A DNA stretch of 27,193 nt from Bacillota bacterium (GTDB lineage: Bacteria > Bacillota > Clostridia > Lachnospirales > Anaerotignaceae), in the NCBI GenBank assembly GCA_023413275.1, contig JAEZPX010000006.1, forward strand, positions 1 to 27,193, in the 5' to 3' direction. Both the position numbers and the translations under genes were made by a program. The notes beneath the pieces were generated by a model. It had not been told where the DNA came from. It ran no database searches and worked only from the letters and a program-made list of their open reading frames with translations. This document shows, one piece after another, positions 6,487 through 14,286 of the stretch (positions are counted from its first letter, which is position 1; each line of letters starts with the position of its first letter).

Positions 6487-7971
6487 TTATTGAAAATAGG
6501 AATATCCATAGAGCTTACCGCCCTCCAGCTTCCCATCATGGCGATATTTAGCCATTTCAGAAACTGTCACAAGTTGATATCCCTGTTTTATTAAATAGGG
6601 CACAAGCTTTTCTGTTGCCTCAGCACTGGTTTCATAAATCCCATGCATTAAAATAACCTTTCCATCTAAGTCCCCTTCACTACGGATTACCTTCATAACT
6701 GCATCTGGGCTCTTTGTTTTCCAATCCAGTGTGTCAATGGACCAAGTCACCATTGCCATAGGAATATGCTTCTTCACAGTATCGTTGCAGTTTCCATAGG
6801 GAGGACGAAATAAGGTAGGCTCAAAACCCACGGATTTCTGAAATGCCGCTGCGGTCTTCTTTACATCCTCATTAATCGCTTCTGGTGATAGCGTATTGAA
6901 GTTCTTGTGGGAATAGGAATGACTCCCCACCTCGCACCCCAAAGCAAGTTCCCTTTTCACAGTATCAGGATAAGCCTCAACAAGTTTACCCAAATCGAAA
7001 AATGTAGCTACGGCATGGTTTTTTTCCAAGGCATCTAAAATCCGTTCGGTAGACTCAGGATTGGGGCCATCGTCAAAGGTCAATGCAACCATAGGCTTGG
7101 TAGGATCAATAACCCGTTCAATCTTTTCCGTGGGCTCCTTTACCTCAGGTTCCTTTTCCTCCACCACAGGAGGCGCCTCGATACCAACTCCATTCAGCAA
7201 ACCCGCCAGCTCGCTGTAGGGCACCAAAAGCTCTACTCTTCCAAGGCTGCCTGGGAAAATATCGTAACGTTCAAAGAACAATAACACACCTTTATCATTC
7301 AAAGCAAAACGATTAAAACGTCCTGCATCCGGTGCCAAGGTTTTTCTATAGTCCCCAAAAATTCTGTCTTTGTAAGGCTCATTCTCTGTAAAATAGCGAA
7401 TGACATAATCAGAAACGGCCTCTAAAAATCCATCTTTTCTCAAGGCATCTTCAGTAATACGCTCTCCAGTTTTGGTATTAAAATGGAAAATATGAACACG
7501 TTCTATGGTATTGGTTTTCAGCTCTGTAGGAGAGATTTTTTGCTCCAACTCTTGTGTTTCATAAAAAATAATACAGATTTTATCTTCACTCACTATGTAA
7601 CTATCATAATCCAAATATAAAAAGGAATTACAATCTTCTTGCGAAAGTCTCTTTTTTTCCTTTTCATCCTTCAAGTCATACTTCTGAGCAAACTCCGTTT
7701 TTAGTTCATCAATAAACTGCAGAATCTGATTATCAATGGCTTCATTAGACAAATGAGGATATGCTAAAACATAAGCAAGGGGTGCCGCATATTCAATTGT
7801 CGATTCCTTCTCACCAATAAGTTGTGACCTTTTGGGTTCCACAGGTCGTATCGGCCCGGCCTGTAACATCAGCGGTTCGGCTGCCGCAACAGTATTACCA
7901 CTTCCACAGCCACTTACCCCTAGGGCAACCGCCATTGCCAAAAGGCAAATTGTCCATTTTCTTCTCTTCAT
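6487..7971 (-). CDS. Lipoprotein polysaccharide deacetylase, PdaC-like (DUF3298-type domain plus NodB)
   Basis: The 494-residue product starts MKRRKWTICLLAMAVALGVSGCG: a lipoprotein signal with lipobox VSGC, so it should be anchored outside the membrane. Residues about 50-270 resemble the DUF4163/DUF3298 region found in B. subtilis PdaC and RsiV. After a Pro/Glu-rich linker, the C-terminal NodB domain shows all five motifs: TFDDGP with two catalytic Asp, GSHSYSH (metal His), RPPYG, DTLDW and LMHG (catalytic His). PdaC removes acetyl groups from peptidoglycan, giving lysozyme resistance; chitin or xylan esterase activity is the alternative. I start at the ATG at 7971; the ATG at 7986 lacks a ribosome site while GGGAGAATGG precedes 7971. 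It follows the EFR1 gene by 22 bases. Confidence 0.88.
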   Translation of the reverse strand: MKRRKWTICLLAMAVALGVSGCGSGNTVAAAEPLMLQAGPIRPVEPKRSQLIGEKESTIEYAAPLAYVLAYPHLSNEAIDNQILQFIDELKTEFAQKYDLKDEKEKKRLSQEDCNSFLYLDYDSYIVSEDKICIIFYETQELEQKISPTELKTNTIERVHIFHFNTKTGERITEDALRKDGFLEAVSDYVIRYFTENEPYKDRIFGDYRKTLAPDAGRFNRFALNDKGVLLFFERYDIFPGSLGRVELLVPYSELAGLLNGVGIEAPPVVEEKEPEVKEPTEKIERVIDPTKPMVALTFDDGPNPESTERILDALEKNHAVATFFDLGKLVEAYPDTVKRELALGCEVGSHSYSHKNFNTLSPEAINEDVKKTAAAFQKSVGFEPTLFRPPYGNCNDTVKKHIPMAMVTWSIDTLDWKTKSPDAVMKVIRSEGDLDGKVILMHGIYETSAEATEKLVPYLIKQGYQLVTVSEMAKYRHDGKLEGGKLYGYSYFQ

Positions 7972-7993
7972 TTTCCATTCTCCCATCTAAACT

Positions 7994-8761
7994 TTATTTC
8001 CAGCAAGGGTGAACATACTGCCCTTTATCTTTCGTCTTTTTGCCATATTGAATGGCACCCTTTGGACATCGATTCACGCAAGCCAAACACATATTGCATT
8101 GGGCTTTCGTCCATTGAGGAATTCCATCGATTAATTCAATACAATTTGCTGTACATATTTTTTCACAAAGACCACAGTGGATACAATTATCGTTGGCATA
8201 AAAAGGTTTTGTCTTTGTTCCATAACGCTGAAAGCTCGGATTAACCAATACAGTTAAAAGTCTGCTTACCTTACCCCTTTTAATACGATAAAACTTTCGC
8301 TTTTCTTGTAACACTGAATCTAAAATTCGCTCCATGGTTTTCTGTGCCTCTTGCAAAAAAGCATTTTGTTTTGCCAAAGAATCAACTTTAAACATAATCA
8401 CAAAGTTATCGGGCATAACCACGGAAAAGCCACTATCCATGGTAATTCCTTTTTGACTTAAAGCATCCTCTAAAATATCCATGGTATTTCCAGCTGCTCC
8501 ACCGCATGTACATATCCCATAGGTATATGGCTGCTTGTCGCAAAGAACCACCATTTTTTTTATAAAATCAATCACCATCTTGGGCGGCGCCCAGGCATAT
8601 ACTGGAAACACAAAACCCAGCTTCTCATCCTCACGCAACTGGAATTTTGTTTCTTTATTCTTCATGGCCTGAGAAATATCAACCAAATCCTCATTCAAAT
8701 GATCGGAAAAAAAACGAGCAACAGCGTAGGAATTTCCTGTTCCACTGAAATAAAAAATCAT
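7994..8761 (-). CDS. EFR1-type protein: flavodoxin-like domain plus two 4Fe-4S clusters
   Basis: The 255-residue protein begins MIFYFSGTGNSYAVARFF, a flavodoxin-like FMN phosphate loop (SGTGNS). CTCGGAAGNT near residue 85 is the conserved mid-domain segment. The C-terminal quarter has two ferredoxin motifs, CIHCGLCEKICTANCI and CNMCLACVNRCPKGAI, each CxxCxxCxxxC, so it should bind two 4Fe-4S clusters. It is a soluble electron-transfer protein common in clostridia; its partners are unknown. The ATG at 8761 is chosen because the FMN motif begins there and GGGGGCAAGGAA precedes it; an earlier in-frame ATG at 8794 overlaps the -10 region. The deacetylase gene follows, but no functional link is evident. 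Confidence 0.88.
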   Translation of the reverse strand: MIFYFSGTGNSYAVARFFSDHLNEDLVDISQAMKNKETKFQLREDEKLGFVFPVYAWAPPKMVIDFIKKMVVLCDKQPYTYGICTCGGAAGNTMDILEDALSQKGITMDSGFSVVMPDNFVIMFKVDSLAKQNAFLQEAQKTMERILDSVLQEKRKFYRIKRGKVSRLLTVLVNPSFQRYGTKTKPFYANDNCIHCGLCEKICTANCIELIDGIPQWTKAQCNMCLACVNRCPKGAIQYGKKTKDKGQYVHPCWK

Positions 8762-8789
8762 TTCCTTGCCCCCTTTTGTTGTTTGTTTT

Positions 8790-8798
8790 ATCATAACA
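8790..8798 (-). promoter_or_regulatory. Extended -10 promoter of the EFR1 gene
   Basis: The minus strand shows TGTTATGAT (TGn plus -10 TATGAT), about 29 bases before the start codon. No good -35 is found at 17 bp, which fits an extended -10 promoter. The divergent HD gene begins about 150 bases away. Confidence 0.4.
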
Positions 8799-8944
8799 TA
8801 TTTTTATAAGGAGTAATTGAAGTTTTTATTAAATTTTGTAACATTTCGCTGACGATTTTTTCCATATTATGCTTGGTTTTATTGTTTTCTTTTGTCCCTT
8901 GTGTTACACTTTTTTTAACGAAAATTACAAAAAGGAGACATATT

Positions 8945-9385
8945 ATGCTTGAAAAAGCAATGATTCTTGCTGCAACAGCCCACATGGGTCAGCTTGATAA
9001 AGGAGGAAATCCATACATTCTGCATCCTGTGCGTGTGATGCTTCGGTGTTATAGCCTTACGGCAAAAACTGTGGCTATGCTTCACGATACCTTGGAAGAC
9101 AGCGATTTAACCGCTGATGATCTTGTGAAGGAGAGCTTCCCAAAAGAAGTTGTTGATGCCGTGGTTTGTCTCACCAGAAAAACAGGGCAAGACTACATGG
9201 AACATATTCAAGAGGTTGCAAAAAACCCTCTGGCTACTACCGTAAAGCTTTCCGATTTGGCGGATAATATGGACCTAAACCGCCTGCCAGGCTTAACCCC
9301 TAAAGATTTTCAAAGATTAGAACGATATTTACGTGCCAAGCTTATTTTAGAAGAAGCCCAGAAAAATAACGGATGCCTTATCTGA
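8945..9385 (+). CDS. Small HD-domain phosphohydrolase, RelA/SpoT hydrolase-like (Mesh1-like)
   Basis: The 146-residue protein is a stand-alone HD domain of the (p)ppGpp hydrolase type. It has AATAHMGQLDKGGNPYILHP (His13), AMLHDTLEDSDL (His47, Asp48) and TVKLSDLADNMD (Asp104), the H...HD...D metal set of SpoT and Mesh1. There is no synthetase, TGS or ACT domain, so it may hydrolyse ppGpp, pppGpp or another nucleotide 3'-pyrophosphate. Mesh1 also hydrolyses NADPH, so the substrate is open. The start at 8945 follows AAAAAGGAGA; an in-frame ATG at 8873 lies in the AT-rich promoter region and is not credible. It stands alone on the plus strand. Confidence 0.82.
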   Translation: MLEKAMILAATAHMGQLDKGGNPYILHPVRVMLRCYSLTAKTVAMLHDTLEDSDLTADDLVKESFPKEVVDAVVCLTRKTGQDYMEHIQEVAKNPLATTVKLSDLADNMDLNRLPGLTPKDFQRLERYLRAKLILEEAQKNNGCLI

Positions 9386-9636
9386 AAGCGCTAAGTAACA
9401 AAGGACATCCTTTGACTAAAATTAGCTTTATTTCTTCATCTTATGATTTTTGTGCTAAAAAAGGATTCCCATCTGTGTTTTTGGCACTTAATCCTTTATT
9501 CACAACGAAAAATGCACCATTGTTTAAGCTTTCAGCATAATTCAAAAAAGATGCCCTTCTTATCTTGATTATTTTTAGAAAACAAACTTTACTTGTACAA
9601 ATATTATGTTAAGATATGGAGACAAGGAGGGATTTT
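9386..9636. other. Intergenic region between HD and NimA-like genes, possible weak terminator
   Basis: No reading frame is seen. AAAGGATT and AATCCTTT (within about 9468-9515) can pair around a long loop. The U tract is better on the minus strand, where no gene precedes it, so a terminator role for the HD gene is doubtful. A short palindrome, CAAAGGACATCCTTTG, lies at about 9399-9414. A promoter for the next gene must be near 9590-9615 but no hexamer pair is convincing. Confidence 0.3.
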
Positions 9637-10107
9637 ATGAGAAAAGAAATGCGTCGTAAAGACAGATTGGTCACAGAAGATATTGCAAGAGAAATTATTA
9701 AAAAAAGCGAATATGGAATGTTATGTACCGTTGGTTCCGACGGGTATCCCTATGCTATTGCAGTCAGTCACGTGTTGCATGAAAATTGCATTTATTTTCA
9801 CTGTGCTTTGGAAGGACGAAAGCTTGAAAATATAAAAGACAATCCTAAAGTCTCCATGAGCTTCGTGAGTAAAGCCGATGTTGAACAAGAGCATTATACC
9901 GTTCTATTTGAAAGCGCTGTTGCAGAAGGAATGGCCAAAATGATTGAGGACGAAGACGAGAAGTTGTTTGCCCTGAAATTAATTTGTGAACGTTACAGCC
10001 CTGATATGCTTGCTAATCACCTTGACTACATCCAACCCAGAATAAAGCGCACCGGTGTATGCCGCATTGATATCGAACATATTTGTGGAAAAGTAAATCA
10101 TAGATAG
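9637..10107 (+). CDS. Pyridoxamine 5'-phosphate oxidase-related FMN protein, NimA-like
   Basis: The 156-residue protein is an FMN-binding split barrel. MRRKDRLVTEDIAREII is the typical N-terminal helix. GMLCTVGSDGYPYAIAVSH is the flavin-contacting strand pair, and IYFHCALEGRKLENIKDNPKVSMSF the conserved block of the NimA/YhbP group. Some NimA proteins give 5-nitroimidazole resistance by reducing the nitro group, but most clostridial relatives have unknown substrates, so resistance should not be assumed. I start at the ATG at 9637, six bases after AAGGAGG; an upstream in-frame ATG at 9616 overlaps that site. It is a single-gene unit closed by a bidirectional terminator. Confidence 0.85.
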   Translation: MRKEMRRKDRLVTEDIAREIIKKSEYGMLCTVGSDGYPYAIAVSHVLHENCIYFHCALEGRKLENIKDNPKVSMSFVSKADVEQEHYTVLFESAVAEGMAKMIEDEDEKLFALKLICERYSPDMLANHLDYIQPRIKRTGVCRIDIEHICGKVNHR

Positions 10108-10120
10108 AACCTATTCAAAT

Positions 10121-10166
10121 AAAAAGAAACCGGTGAGTTCCATCAAAGAAACCACCGGTTTTTATC
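10121..10166. terminator. Bidirectional terminator between the NimA-like gene and uraA
   Basis: AACCGGTG (10128-10135) pairs with CACCGGTT (10153-10160). A T run follows on the plus strand, and an A run precedes it (TTTCTTTTTATT on the minus strand). It serves two convergent genes. Confidence 0.8.
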
Positions 10167-10260
10167 ATTGAGATTCAAACACTTTCAAACATTACCAATG
10201 AATAATTATCAATCGTTATTCATTTCATATGCATGAATACTTTCCAAATCCACTCTTGAA

Positions 10261-11517
10261 TTATTTATCATTCATAATACCCATTTTTTCAAAGAAGTAG
10301 AACAGTAAGCTTAATGCCATGGCAACCAAAGCCGCAAGAGACATTCCTCTTAAAGCAATTGTACCTAAATTGATTGAAATACCTGATAAACCAACCACAA
10401 AGATTACAGATGTTAAAGCAATGTTTTTTGATTTATCAAAGTCAACCTTGGCGTCAACTAAAATTCTCAAACCGGAAGTACCAATCATGCCGTAAAGCAA
10501 GAATGAAATACCACCAATTACTGCCCCAGGTATTGTACCGATTAAAACAGTGAGTTTTCCAATGAAGGAACAGATAATAGAAAGAACTGCGGCACCCGCA
10601 ATCACTCGAACGCTGTACACCTTGGTAATTGCCATAACACCGATATTTTCGCCGTAGGTTGTTGTTGGAACGGAACCAATAAATCCTGAAAGCATGGTGG
10701 AGAAGTTATCCGCAAATAAGGAACGATGTAAACCGGGATCCTTTAATAAGTCACGACCAATAATTTTGCTTGTAACAATCTGATGACCGATATGTTCAGA
10801 AATGATAACCATAAGAGCGGGAAGCATAATCAAAATTGCCTCTGCGCTAAACTTGGGAGTAGAGAAATTAGGAAGTGCAAACCAGCCTGCCTCTGCAACA
10901 GCGCCAAAATCCACAAGTCCTACAAAATAGGATGTAATGTAACCGCAAATAACGGCAATTAAGATGGGGATAACTGCAAAAAACTTACGGAATAATACAG
11001 AACCGAAAACAGCTACGCCTAAAGTAACCATAAATACAGTAACATCTGCACTGGAGGGGCCGCCTTCTGCTAAAAGTCCTGCTGTATTTGCCGCAGTGCC
11101 GGCCAATTCCAAACCAATTAAAGCAACCACAGGGCCCATTGCCGCAGGAGGAAGGATGATATTAATCCAATCAGAACCAAATTTCTTGATGATTAAGGCA
11201 ACAATGCAGCCGCAAAAACCAACAGCAACAAAACCGCCTAACGCATAGGCATAACCAAATCTCTCTATAATCAAAAGTCCCGGTGCTAGGAACGCAAAAC
11301 TGGATCCTAAATAAGCCGGGGCTTTACCTTTTGTGATGAAAATAAAGAGTAGTGTGCCGAAACCATTCATAAAAAGAACAACAGCTGAATTGATGCCAAA
11401 AAGGAAAGGAACCAGCACCGTTGCGCCAAACATTGCGAACATATGCTGTAAAGATAGGGGTGCAAGAAGAGAAAAAGGTACCTTTTCATCTACTTGAATA
11501 ATCTTACGGTTTTCCAA
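10261..11517 (-). CDS. uraA: Uracil/xanthine permease, NCS2 family (UraA-like)
   Basis: A 418-residue inner membrane transporter. LLAPLSLQHMFAMFGATVLVPFLFG is the diagnostic first segment of NCS2 proteins (QHMFAMFGATVLVP in bacterial UraA/PyrP). The NCS2 signature region is seen as VISEHIGHQIVTSKIIGRDL with the key Glu, and SVPTTTYGENIGVMAITKV carries the second conserved Glu. About 12-14 hydrophobic segments run through the chain. It most likely imports uracil by proton symport; xanthine or other bases are less likely given the UraA-type motifs. The start codon is TTG (11515-11517) with AAGGAGG eight bases upstream. It is transcribed alone from a strong promoter with a terminator hairpin in the short leader, suggesting attenuation control. 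Confidence 0.9.
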   Translation of the reverse strand: MENRKIIQVDEKVPFSLLAPLSLQHMFAMFGATVLVPFLFGINSAVVLFMNGFGTLLFIFITKGKAPAYLGSSFAFLAPGLLIIERFGYAYALGGFVAVGFCGCIVALIIKKFGSDWINIILPPAAMGPVVALIGLELAGTAANTAGLLAEGGPSSADVTVFMVTLGVAVFGSVLFRKFFAVIPILIAVICGYITSYFVGLVDFGAVAEAGWFALPNFSTPKFSAEAILIMLPALMVIISEHIGHQIVTSKIIGRDLLKDPGLHRSLFADNFSTMLSGFIGSVPTTTYGENIGVMAITKVYSVRVIAGAAVLSIICSFIGKLTVLIGTIPGAVIGGISFLLYGMIGTSGLRILVDAKVDFDKSKNIALTSVIFVVGLSGISINLGTIALRGMSLAALVAMALSLLFYFFEKMGIMNDK

Positions 11518-11586
11518 AATAATGACCTCCTTTAGTAATAATGAAATGAATCATAACAGTATAATGACCTTTCGGTACAAAACTCC

Positions 11587-11617
11587 AAAAAAAATTATTG
11601 GTCGGAAACCAATAATT
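11587..11617 (-). terminator. Leader terminator/attenuator of uraA
   Basis: On the minus strand AATTATTGG pairs with CCAATAATT (11593-11601 with 11609-11617, one more pair inside) around loop TTCCG, followed by eight T. It begins only about 13 nt after the predicted transcription start and 70 bases before the uraA start codon, so most transcripts would stop unless something overrides it. I see no PyrR-type binding loop and no long competing antiterminator. Confidence 0.8.
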
Positions 11618-11636
11618 AGAATTTAGCACCTGAAAG

Positions 11637-11665
11637 ATTATAGCACTCTCTTTTTTCCCTTGCAA
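11637..11665 (-). promoter_or_regulatory. Sigma-A promoter of uraA
   Basis: The minus strand has -35 TTGCAA (11660-11665), a 17-bp spacer and -10 TATAAT (11637-11642) preceded by TGC, so an extended -10. The start is predicted at 11630-11631. Confidence 0.88.
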
Positions 11666-12183
11666 TGAAAAGAAATGAAATATATGCGAAATTGTCGATA
11701 TGCTGTAAAATCTCAAAAAAAGTACAAAGATATGGTGATTTTTCCACAACAATTTTATAAGCAAATATTTATAAACTTCATAGCAAAGATAAACATATTA
11801 CCTGATTTTGGTACTTTTGTGCCAATTTAATTTATTATTATATAAATATAAATTCTTTTCTCACAAAATTGACCATCCCAAGAAGGGAGCTCCTGTTTCC
11901 TATTGTTCCCATTTCATAGCATCAACACACATCATTTGCCGATATACCGCTTTTGCCCTTAGGAAACCTTAAATCAGTTCTAACTCTTCAAAAGTGGATA
12001 AGAATTAACCTGTTGTGTACTACTTTATCACAGCTTCATCTGAATTTTTATAAAACGCAGAATAAGCACTGTTTCTGACTCGGCTCTATTATCTTAAATA
12101 CCCATAATAAATCCAAAAATCCGTTTTGCTGTTCCCAGTTCATTCCTAAACGTATATCTTCTTGATATCCATAAAGCTACAGA
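11666..12183. other. Long intergenic region between uraA and dusB, no intact gene
   Basis: About 520 bases with no credible reading frame. The half near uraA is very AT-rich. In the half near dusB (11866-12183), one minus-strand frame, broken by stops of all three kinds, gives a protein-like string (STFEELELI, then GFLRAKAVYRQMMCVDAMKW), perhaps a decayed gene, but I recognise no family. A GGCACAAAAGTACC dyad lies near 11811-11824. No dusB terminator is evident. Confidence 0.35.
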
Positions 12184-13155
12184 TCACTGTTCTCCAAATT
12201 TCTTTAAATATTCCTTTAGCAGACTTTCCATTTCATTCAAACTTTCCGTATAATTTAACTTCCCTCTAAACTCCGCAGCACCGGTCAGCCCCTTTAAATA
12301 CCACGCCATATGCTTACGCATTTCTCTGATGCCCACATATTCACCCTTATAATCAATCAGCATTTTGCCATGACGCAAGGCCTTTTCAACCCTTTCCTTC
12401 GCAGTAGGTTCTGGTAACAGCTCCCCTGTTTTCAGATAGTGAAGAATTCTTTGAAAAATCCAAGGGTTACCTTGAGCCCCTCGCCCTACCATTATGGCAT
12501 CACAACCGGTATATTCAAATAAGCTTTTCGCATCCTCAGGAGTAAACACATCTCCATTCCCTATGACGGGGATAGACACAGACTCCTTTACCTGACGAAT
12601 GATATCCCAATCAGCCTTACCACTGTAATATTGCTCTCTGGTTCTTCCATGAACTGCCACCGCAGAAGCACCGTTTGCCTCAGCAATTTTTGCAATTTCA
12701 GGTGCATTAATATGCATATCATCAAACCCCTTGCGAAATTTAATGGTAACAGGTTTCTTCTGCCCTTCCACCAAAGCTTTTACGATCTCACCCACCCGAA
12801 GGGGGTCTTTTGTCAGTGCACTACCCTCACCGTTTTTCACAATTTTGGGAGCTGGACAGCCCATATTAACATCAATAATATCAAATGGGTACTCTTCAAT
12901 TTTTCGCCCCATCTCCCCTAAAATTTGGGGGTCTGAACCAAAAAGCTGTATTGCCGTGGGACGTTCTGCCGCTTCCACCGTCAATAGCTCTGTTGTATTT
13001 TTATTGTCATATAAAATCCCTTTGGCGCTTACCATTTCGGAATAGACCAATCCACAACCCATTTCCTTGCATAGCAAACGAAAGGGTAAGTCTGTCACCC
13101 CTGCCATTGGTGCCAAAAAGACATTATTCATAAGTTCCACATTACCAATTTTCAC
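12184..13155 (-). CDS. dusB: tRNA-dihydrouridine synthase
   Basis: DusB reduces uridine to dihydrouridine in the tRNA D loop using FMN and NADPH. The 323-residue chain has the FMN-barrel motifs in order: NVFLAPMAGVTDLPFR, QLFGSDPQ, DVNMGCPAPKIVKNGEGSAL (with catalytic Cys), VTIKFRKGFDD, AVHGRTREQYYSGKADW, VIGNGDVFTPEDA and MVGRGAQGNPWIF. The C-terminal helical tRNA-binding domain follows. I start at GTG (13153-13155) with GAGGTG upstream. A longer frame to an ATG at 13200 is unlikely because that ATG lies upstream of the -10 hexamer at 13187-13192. The gene lies downstream of coaX, as in the Bacillus ftsH-coaX-dusB region. An antisense frame at 12631-13045 is a shadow. Confidence 0.95.
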   Translation of the reverse strand: MKIGNVELMNNVFLAPMAGVTDLPFRLLCKEMGCGLVYSEMVSAKGILYDNKNTTELLTVEAAERPTAIQLFGSDPQILGEMGRKIEEYPFDIIDVNMGCPAPKIVKNGEGSALTKDPLRVGEIVKALVEGQKKPVTIKFRKGFDDMHINAPEIAKIAEANGASAVAVHGRTREQYYSGKADWDIIRQVKESVSIPVIGNGDVFTPEDAKSLFEYTGCDAIMVGRGAQGNPWIFQRILHYLKTGELLPEPTAKERVEKALRHGKMLIDYKGEYVGIREMRKHMAWYLKGLTGAAEFRGKLNYTESLNEMESLLKEYLKKFGEQ

Positions 13156-13186
13156 AATTAACACCTCAAATCCTTCTCGGTTTATT

Positions 13187-13215
13187 ATCATACCAAACAT
13201 TTATATTTCATGCAA
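13187..13215 (-). promoter_or_regulatory. Promoter of dusB
   Basis: The minus strand has -35 TTGCAT (13210-13215), a 17-bp spacer and -10 TATGAT (13187-13192). Transcription would start near 13180, which supports the GTG start of dusB at 13155. Confidence 0.7.
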
Positions 13216-13274
13216 GGAAAACTCTTTTGAGGGTTTGTATAAATGGACAAAACAATACCCAAGGTTATTTGCAA

Positions 13275-13323
13275 TAAAAAAACGGGCAAGCCCGTGTTAG
13301 GGTGCCGATAAACTCGACACCCT
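13275..13323 (-). terminator. Tandem hairpins ending in a U tract, terminator of the coaX operon
   Basis: On the minus strand a ten-pair hairpin AGGGTGTCGA/TCGGCACCCT (13299-13323, one G-U pair, loop GTTTA) is followed directly by ACGGG/CCCGT (13282-13295, loop of four) and TTTTTTTATT. The second hairpin is the terminator proper; the first may protect the 3' end or assist. Confidence 0.8.
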
Positions 13324-13518
13324 TTGTCGCTTAATTAAATAAGCTTTTTCATATTACAGCTGAATGGCTATAGTCATAAAAGGTGGTCAGACATCCTATT
13401 TTTTGTTCAAACTTAAAGAAGTAGAGGATTCCTCAATAGAAAAGAAATACCTTTGCTTTCCTTCAAAATAATCCCTTTTTAATAGGATTCTCAACTCCGT
13501 GAGTGGTGTAGCCAATCC
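13324..13518. other. Unexplained 195-base region downstream of coaX
   Basis: No gene is visible. The minus strand holds GAGGAATCCTC, a perfect 11-base palindrome (about 13425-13435). It also has GGATT...AATCC enclosing CTCA...TGAG near 13460-13506. No promoter or U tract accompanies them. It is the 3' untranslated part of the coaX operon or a small intergenic repeat. Confidence 0.3.
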
Positions 13519-14286
13519 TCATTTATTTTTTTGATATAAGATTTTCAATCCCTTTAGGGTCAAAACAGGGTCAAGAATATCAAATATTTCCTTATTTGGG
13601 TCAATCACTCTAGCCAAGCCCCCCGTTGCAACTACTTTCATGTCGGGAATGCCCAGCTGTTCTCTTAATTGCTGAATGATATATTTTGTTTGTCCAATGT
13701 GCCCAATGACCAGTCCCGCCTGAATACTTCCCACAGTATTCTTTACAATAATGGATTTTGGCTTTTTTATTTCTATTTTGGGAAGCTGTGCCGCCCTTTG
13801 ATATAATGCCTCTGCACAGATAGAAATTCCTGGTGTAATTAAACCGGTGATAAATTCTGATTTTTCGTTAATCACATCAAAGGTATTTGCAGTGCCGTAA
13901 TCAATGACCACTGCAGGGCCGCCGTAAATCTCATTTGCGGCAACCAAATTTACAATACGGTCTGCCCCTACCGCTTTAGGGTTGTCCCGCTTAATAACAA
14001 TACCTGTTTTCATACCGGCAGAGACAATCATAGGCTCAATATTAAAATATTTTCGAATTCCCTGGGTCAGAGAATACATAATATCCGGCACAACAGAGGA
14101 AATAATCACAGCTTCAATGCGACTCACGTCAAAACCTGATGCTTCAAAAAGATTATACAAGAAAATTCCTGTCTCATCAGCGGTTTTATTACTGCCTGTA
14201 GCCATACGCCAGCATTTCACCAGCTTTTCACCATGATATACACCCAAAACATAATTCGTATTCCCAACATCAATTACTAAAAGCAT
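13519..14286 (-). CDS. coaX: Type III pantothenate kinase (canonical copy)
   Basis: CoaX phosphorylates pantothenate with ATP, the first step of CoA synthesis. It is an ASKHA-fold enzyme that acts as a homodimer with pantothenate bound at the interface. The 255-residue chain starts LLVIDVGNTN (Asp6, Gly8, phosphate-1 loop), has AVGADRIVN (residues 106-113, with Asp109) and VIDYGTANTFD (Asp129, Gly131, phosphate-2 loop), then ITPGI and QRAAQLP, the standard CoaX signature set. It starts ten bases inside the end of the preceding coaX-like gene, so the pair is translationally coupled. All recognisable catalytic residues are present, so this is likely the working enzyme of the two. Confidence 0.93.
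   Translation of the reverse strand: MLLVIDVGNTNYVLGVYHGEKLVKCWRMATGSNKTADETGIFLYNLFEASGFDVSRIEAVIISSVVPDIMYSLTQGIRKYFNIEPMIVSAGMKTGIVIKRDNPKAVGADRIVNLVAANEIYGGPAVVIDYGTANTFDVINEKSEFITGLITPGISICAEALYQRAAQLPKIEIKKPKSIIVKNTVGSIQAGLVIGHIGQTKYIIQQLREQLGIPDMKVVATGGLARVIDPNKEIFDILDPVLTLKGLKILYQKNK

Noticed and set aside
8791..8985. Minus-strand 64-codon frame overlapping the HD gene start
   Set aside because: It covers the divergent promoter region and the well-supported start of the HD gene, and its product is not protein-like.
9637..10107. Nitroimidazole resistance gene
   Set aside because: Only the general NimA/split-barrel family pattern is visible; most relatives are not resistance factors, so no resistance phenotype is claimed.
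11504..11764. Minus-strand 86-codon frame overlapping the uraA start
   Set aside because: It reads through the uraA promoter, terminator hairpin and ribosome binding site; its aromatic-rich product reflects AT-rich non-coding DNA.
11808..11830. TTGGCAC-type sequence resembling a sigma-54 -24 element
   Set aside because: The -12 element (TTGCA) is not matched and no enhancer-type regulator gene is near; the dyad is short enough to be chance.
12631..13133. Several plus-strand frames opposite dusB
   Set aside because: All are shadows of the conserved dusB coding sequence.
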